From assembly GCA_021793335.1 (NCBI GenBank), contig JAJYSW010000182.1, positions 1 to 6,761 of the forward strand: a stretch of 6,761 bases of DNA. Direction: 5' to 3'. Under the pieces are notes generated by a model. It searched no databases. It was not told where the DNA came from and saw nothing but the letters and a program-made list of their open reading frames with translations. The position numbers were made by a program, and so were the translations under genes. This DNA comes from Actinomycetes bacterium. GTDB taxonomy: Bacteria > Actinomycetota > Actinomycetes > Mycobacteriales > Micromonosporaceae. Below, piece by piece: positions 6,001-6,761 of the stretch (position 1 is its first letter; each line of letters begins with the position of its first letter).

Positions 6001-6599
6001 CGGCGCAGTTCCGAGGTGAGGTCGGAGAGCCGGTCGAGGTTGCCCTGCATGCCGTCGAGTTTGCGCAGGGCCTTTTCTTTGCGTTTGCGGTGCTTGAGGA
6101 CTCCGGCGGCCTCCTCGATGAAGGAGCGGCGGTCCTCGGGGCGGGCGTGGAGGTAGGAGTCGAGTTTGCCCTGGCCGACCAGGACGTGCATCTCGCGGCC
6201 GATGCCGGCGTCGGAGAGGAGGTCTTGGACGTCGAGGAGGCGGCAGCGGTCGCCGTTGATCTCGTATTCGCCTTCGCCGGAGCGGAACATGCGGCGGGTG
6301 ATGGAGACCTCGGTGTAGTCGATGGGCAGCGCGCCGTCGGTGTTGTCGATGGTGAGGGTGACCTCGGCGCGGCCGAGGGCGGGGCGGCCGGTGGTACCGG
6401 CGAAGATGACGTCTTCCATTTTGCCGCCGCGCAGGGATTTGGCGCCCTGTTCGCCCAGGACCCAGGCGATGGCGTCGACGACGTTGGACTTACCGGAGCC
6501 GTTGGGGCCGACGACGCAGGTGATGCCCGGTTCGAAGCGCAGGGTCGTGGCCGAGGCGAAGGACTTGAATCCCTTCAGCGTGAGGCTCTTGAGGTACAA
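3036..6599 (-). CDS. smc: Chromosome partition protein SMC (1187 aa)
   Basis: SMC forms a homodimeric ring that, with the kleisin ScpA and ScpB, extrudes and aligns DNA loops to compact and segregate the chromosome. The full architecture is present at normal family length. The N-terminal head (about 1-165) has Walker A GPNGSGKS (31-38), Arg57 in SLRGGK and the Q-loop VGQGK (Gln143). A long coiled coil (about 166-500) leads to the hinge (about 505-655, with PGMLGSVAALL at 511-521), then the returning coil (about 660-930). The C-terminal head has the ABC signature LSGGE (1094-1098), Walker B FYLMDE (1118-1123, catalytic Glu1123), D-loop ALDD (1127-1130) and switch His1154. The start is TTG 6599-6597: it gives the family's usual beginning (M-Y-L-K-S-L-T-L-K-G-F-K-S-F) and has GGAG seven bases upstream. 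The stop is TGA 3038-3036. Residues 824-839 are almost only Arg and Ala, which is unusual. It is followed by ftsY on the same strand, a common arrangement. Confidence 0.98.
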   Translation of the reverse strand: MYLKSLTLKGFKSFASATTLRFEPGITCVVGPNGSGKSNVVDAIAWVLGEQGAKSLRGGKMEDVIFAGTTGRPALGRAEVTLTIDNTDGALPIDYTEVSITRRMFRSGEGEYEINGDRCRLLDVQDLLSDAGIGREMHVLVGQGKLDSYLHARPEDRRSFIEEAAGVLKHRKRKEKALRKLDGMQGNLDRLSDLTSELRRQLKPLGRQAELARRAQTIQADLRDARLRLLADDLHGLRTDIAKDLADEEALRERRTVLAEEHERLAADIGEIETAHAADKPRLSRLQETWYRLQAVAERLRSTAQLAAERRRYLSEDTGDDRPGRDPDLLETEAERIREQEIDLREGIVEDSERLAAAVEAREETEAALAESEQRIVGAVKAAAERREALATLRGRVDALHSRTAAAAEELERAAVALAEARERAEAAAEAVAEAEAESETVEAATEFDEQDAAAKARVAAAKAEVDRLAEAERAADREVSQWTAREEALAVGLRRKDGAAALLARGEALPGMLGSVAALLTVEPGYEAVLAAALGRLAEAIAVTGLDSAAEALQVLRDEDGGQAAFLYEHGPAGRGPGTEIPVPPRFKAVADAVSAPAGIADAVRSVLSGMVVVDDLDAARAAVAAHPELTAVTRAGDVLGAATAHGGSAKAQSYIEVQAAVDEARDRKTAADALTVQLREQLDQARDALAEAESAAEEVRMARRQAEAAQGVVARRLAELGAAARSAEAEVARLAQAKERAQTAREADTAGLADLEAQLDDLEASPAIEEPSTDERDALARELDAARQNEMETRLAVRTAEERASALAGRADALARQAQSERAARARARARRAARARGAAVAALVAEAAETSGVHLTDSLEAAAIERDRIAAEQARREAQLAELRERASTMAAELERITSAAHRDEVARAEQRLRIEQLEEKAGADFGIDIETLLTEYGPDRMVPPSAEEIAKAEEKGRPEPEPSPFERAIMEKRAARGERELKLLGKVNPLALEEFAALEERYRFLGEQLEDVKKTRAELHHVVKEVDERIQTVFAEAYADTAREFEHVFQTVFPGGEGRLLLTDPDDLLQTGVEVEARPPGKKVKRLSLLSGGERSLTALALLCAIFRARPSPFYLMDEVEAALDDVNLGRLLDLLRQLQDRSQLLVITHQKRTMEIADALYGVTMRSGVTQVISQKFTREEA

Positions 6600-6606
6600 C
6601 GGTCAA

Positions 6607-6610
6607 CTCC
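6607..6610 (-). promoter_or_regulatory. Ribosome binding site supporting the TTG start of smc
   Basis: The minus strand reads GGAG over 6610-6607, seven bases ahead of TTG at 6599. With the conserved N-terminal sequence, this decides for the TTG start; no ATG or GTG with a comparable site lies nearby in frame. Confidence 0.7.
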
Positions 6611-6761
6611 GTGGCGCTGCTCTGCGTGGCTGGGTTCGTCCAAGACTACAAGGAGGCCACGACGGGAACGGGCATATCGATCGCGGGCGGCCTGGGGCGT
6701 CGGGCCTGTTCGGGGCATTGGAGAGCGGTCGCACGGCGGTCGGCCGCGGGGGGGTTCGGAA
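6611..6761. other. smc upstream region, window edge
   Basis: No gene is identified here. On the minus strand one frame is open from the window edge (6759) to a TAG at 6648-6646, with G or C at the third position of 30 of 37 codons. It could be the end of an upstream gene, but the residues match nothing I recognise. A weak minus-strand -10 candidate, TAGTCT (6648-6643), overlaps that stop without a clear -35. The plus strand has an AAGGAGG (6650-6656) with no start codon at a useful distance. Confidence 0.4.

Overview
The window is chromosomal DNA from a high-GC Gram-positive bacterium (Actinomycetota). Three things point there: GC-rich coding sequence with strong G/C preference at third codon positions, GTG and TTG start codons, and actinobacterial forms of SMC, FtsY and a family-2 carbohydrate-binding module. 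Genus or family cannot be fixed from the sequence alone.

Layout. Bases 1-120 (+) are the last 39 codons of a secreted protein ending in a family-2 carbohydrate-binding module. A perfect 18-bp stem-loop (130-170) follows and separates it from a convergent small gene (184-384, -) for a 66-residue lysine/arginine-rich protein of unknown function. Bases 385-924 hold no convincing gene, but they are rich in dyad symmetries. They include a 70-bp A+T-rich island with a good promoter match and a 16-bp perfect palindrome, and four copies of AGCGCTC. From 925 to 6599 three genes lie on the minus strand in the order smc (6599-3036), ftsY (2910-1744) and a phosphotransferase of the aminoglycoside-phosphotransferase superfamily (1713-925). 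Bases 6600-6761 are the smc leader and the edge of whatever lies upstream.

How the genes relate. smc and ftsY are housekeeping neighbours in many bacteria: SMC compacts and helps segregate the chromosome, and FtsY is the membrane receptor of the signal recognition particle. The phosphotransferase begins 30 bases after ftsY ends and is probably co-transcribed, although its substrate is unknown. A GC-rich stem-loop just after smc and a larger gap before ftsY suggest that ftsY expression may be partly separated from smc.

No previously undescribed multi-gene system is apparent. The least explained parts are the A+T-rich promoter/palindrome island with no gene behind it, the AGCGCTC cluster, the altered N-lobe of the phosphotransferase, and an arginine/alanine tract in the SMC coiled coil.
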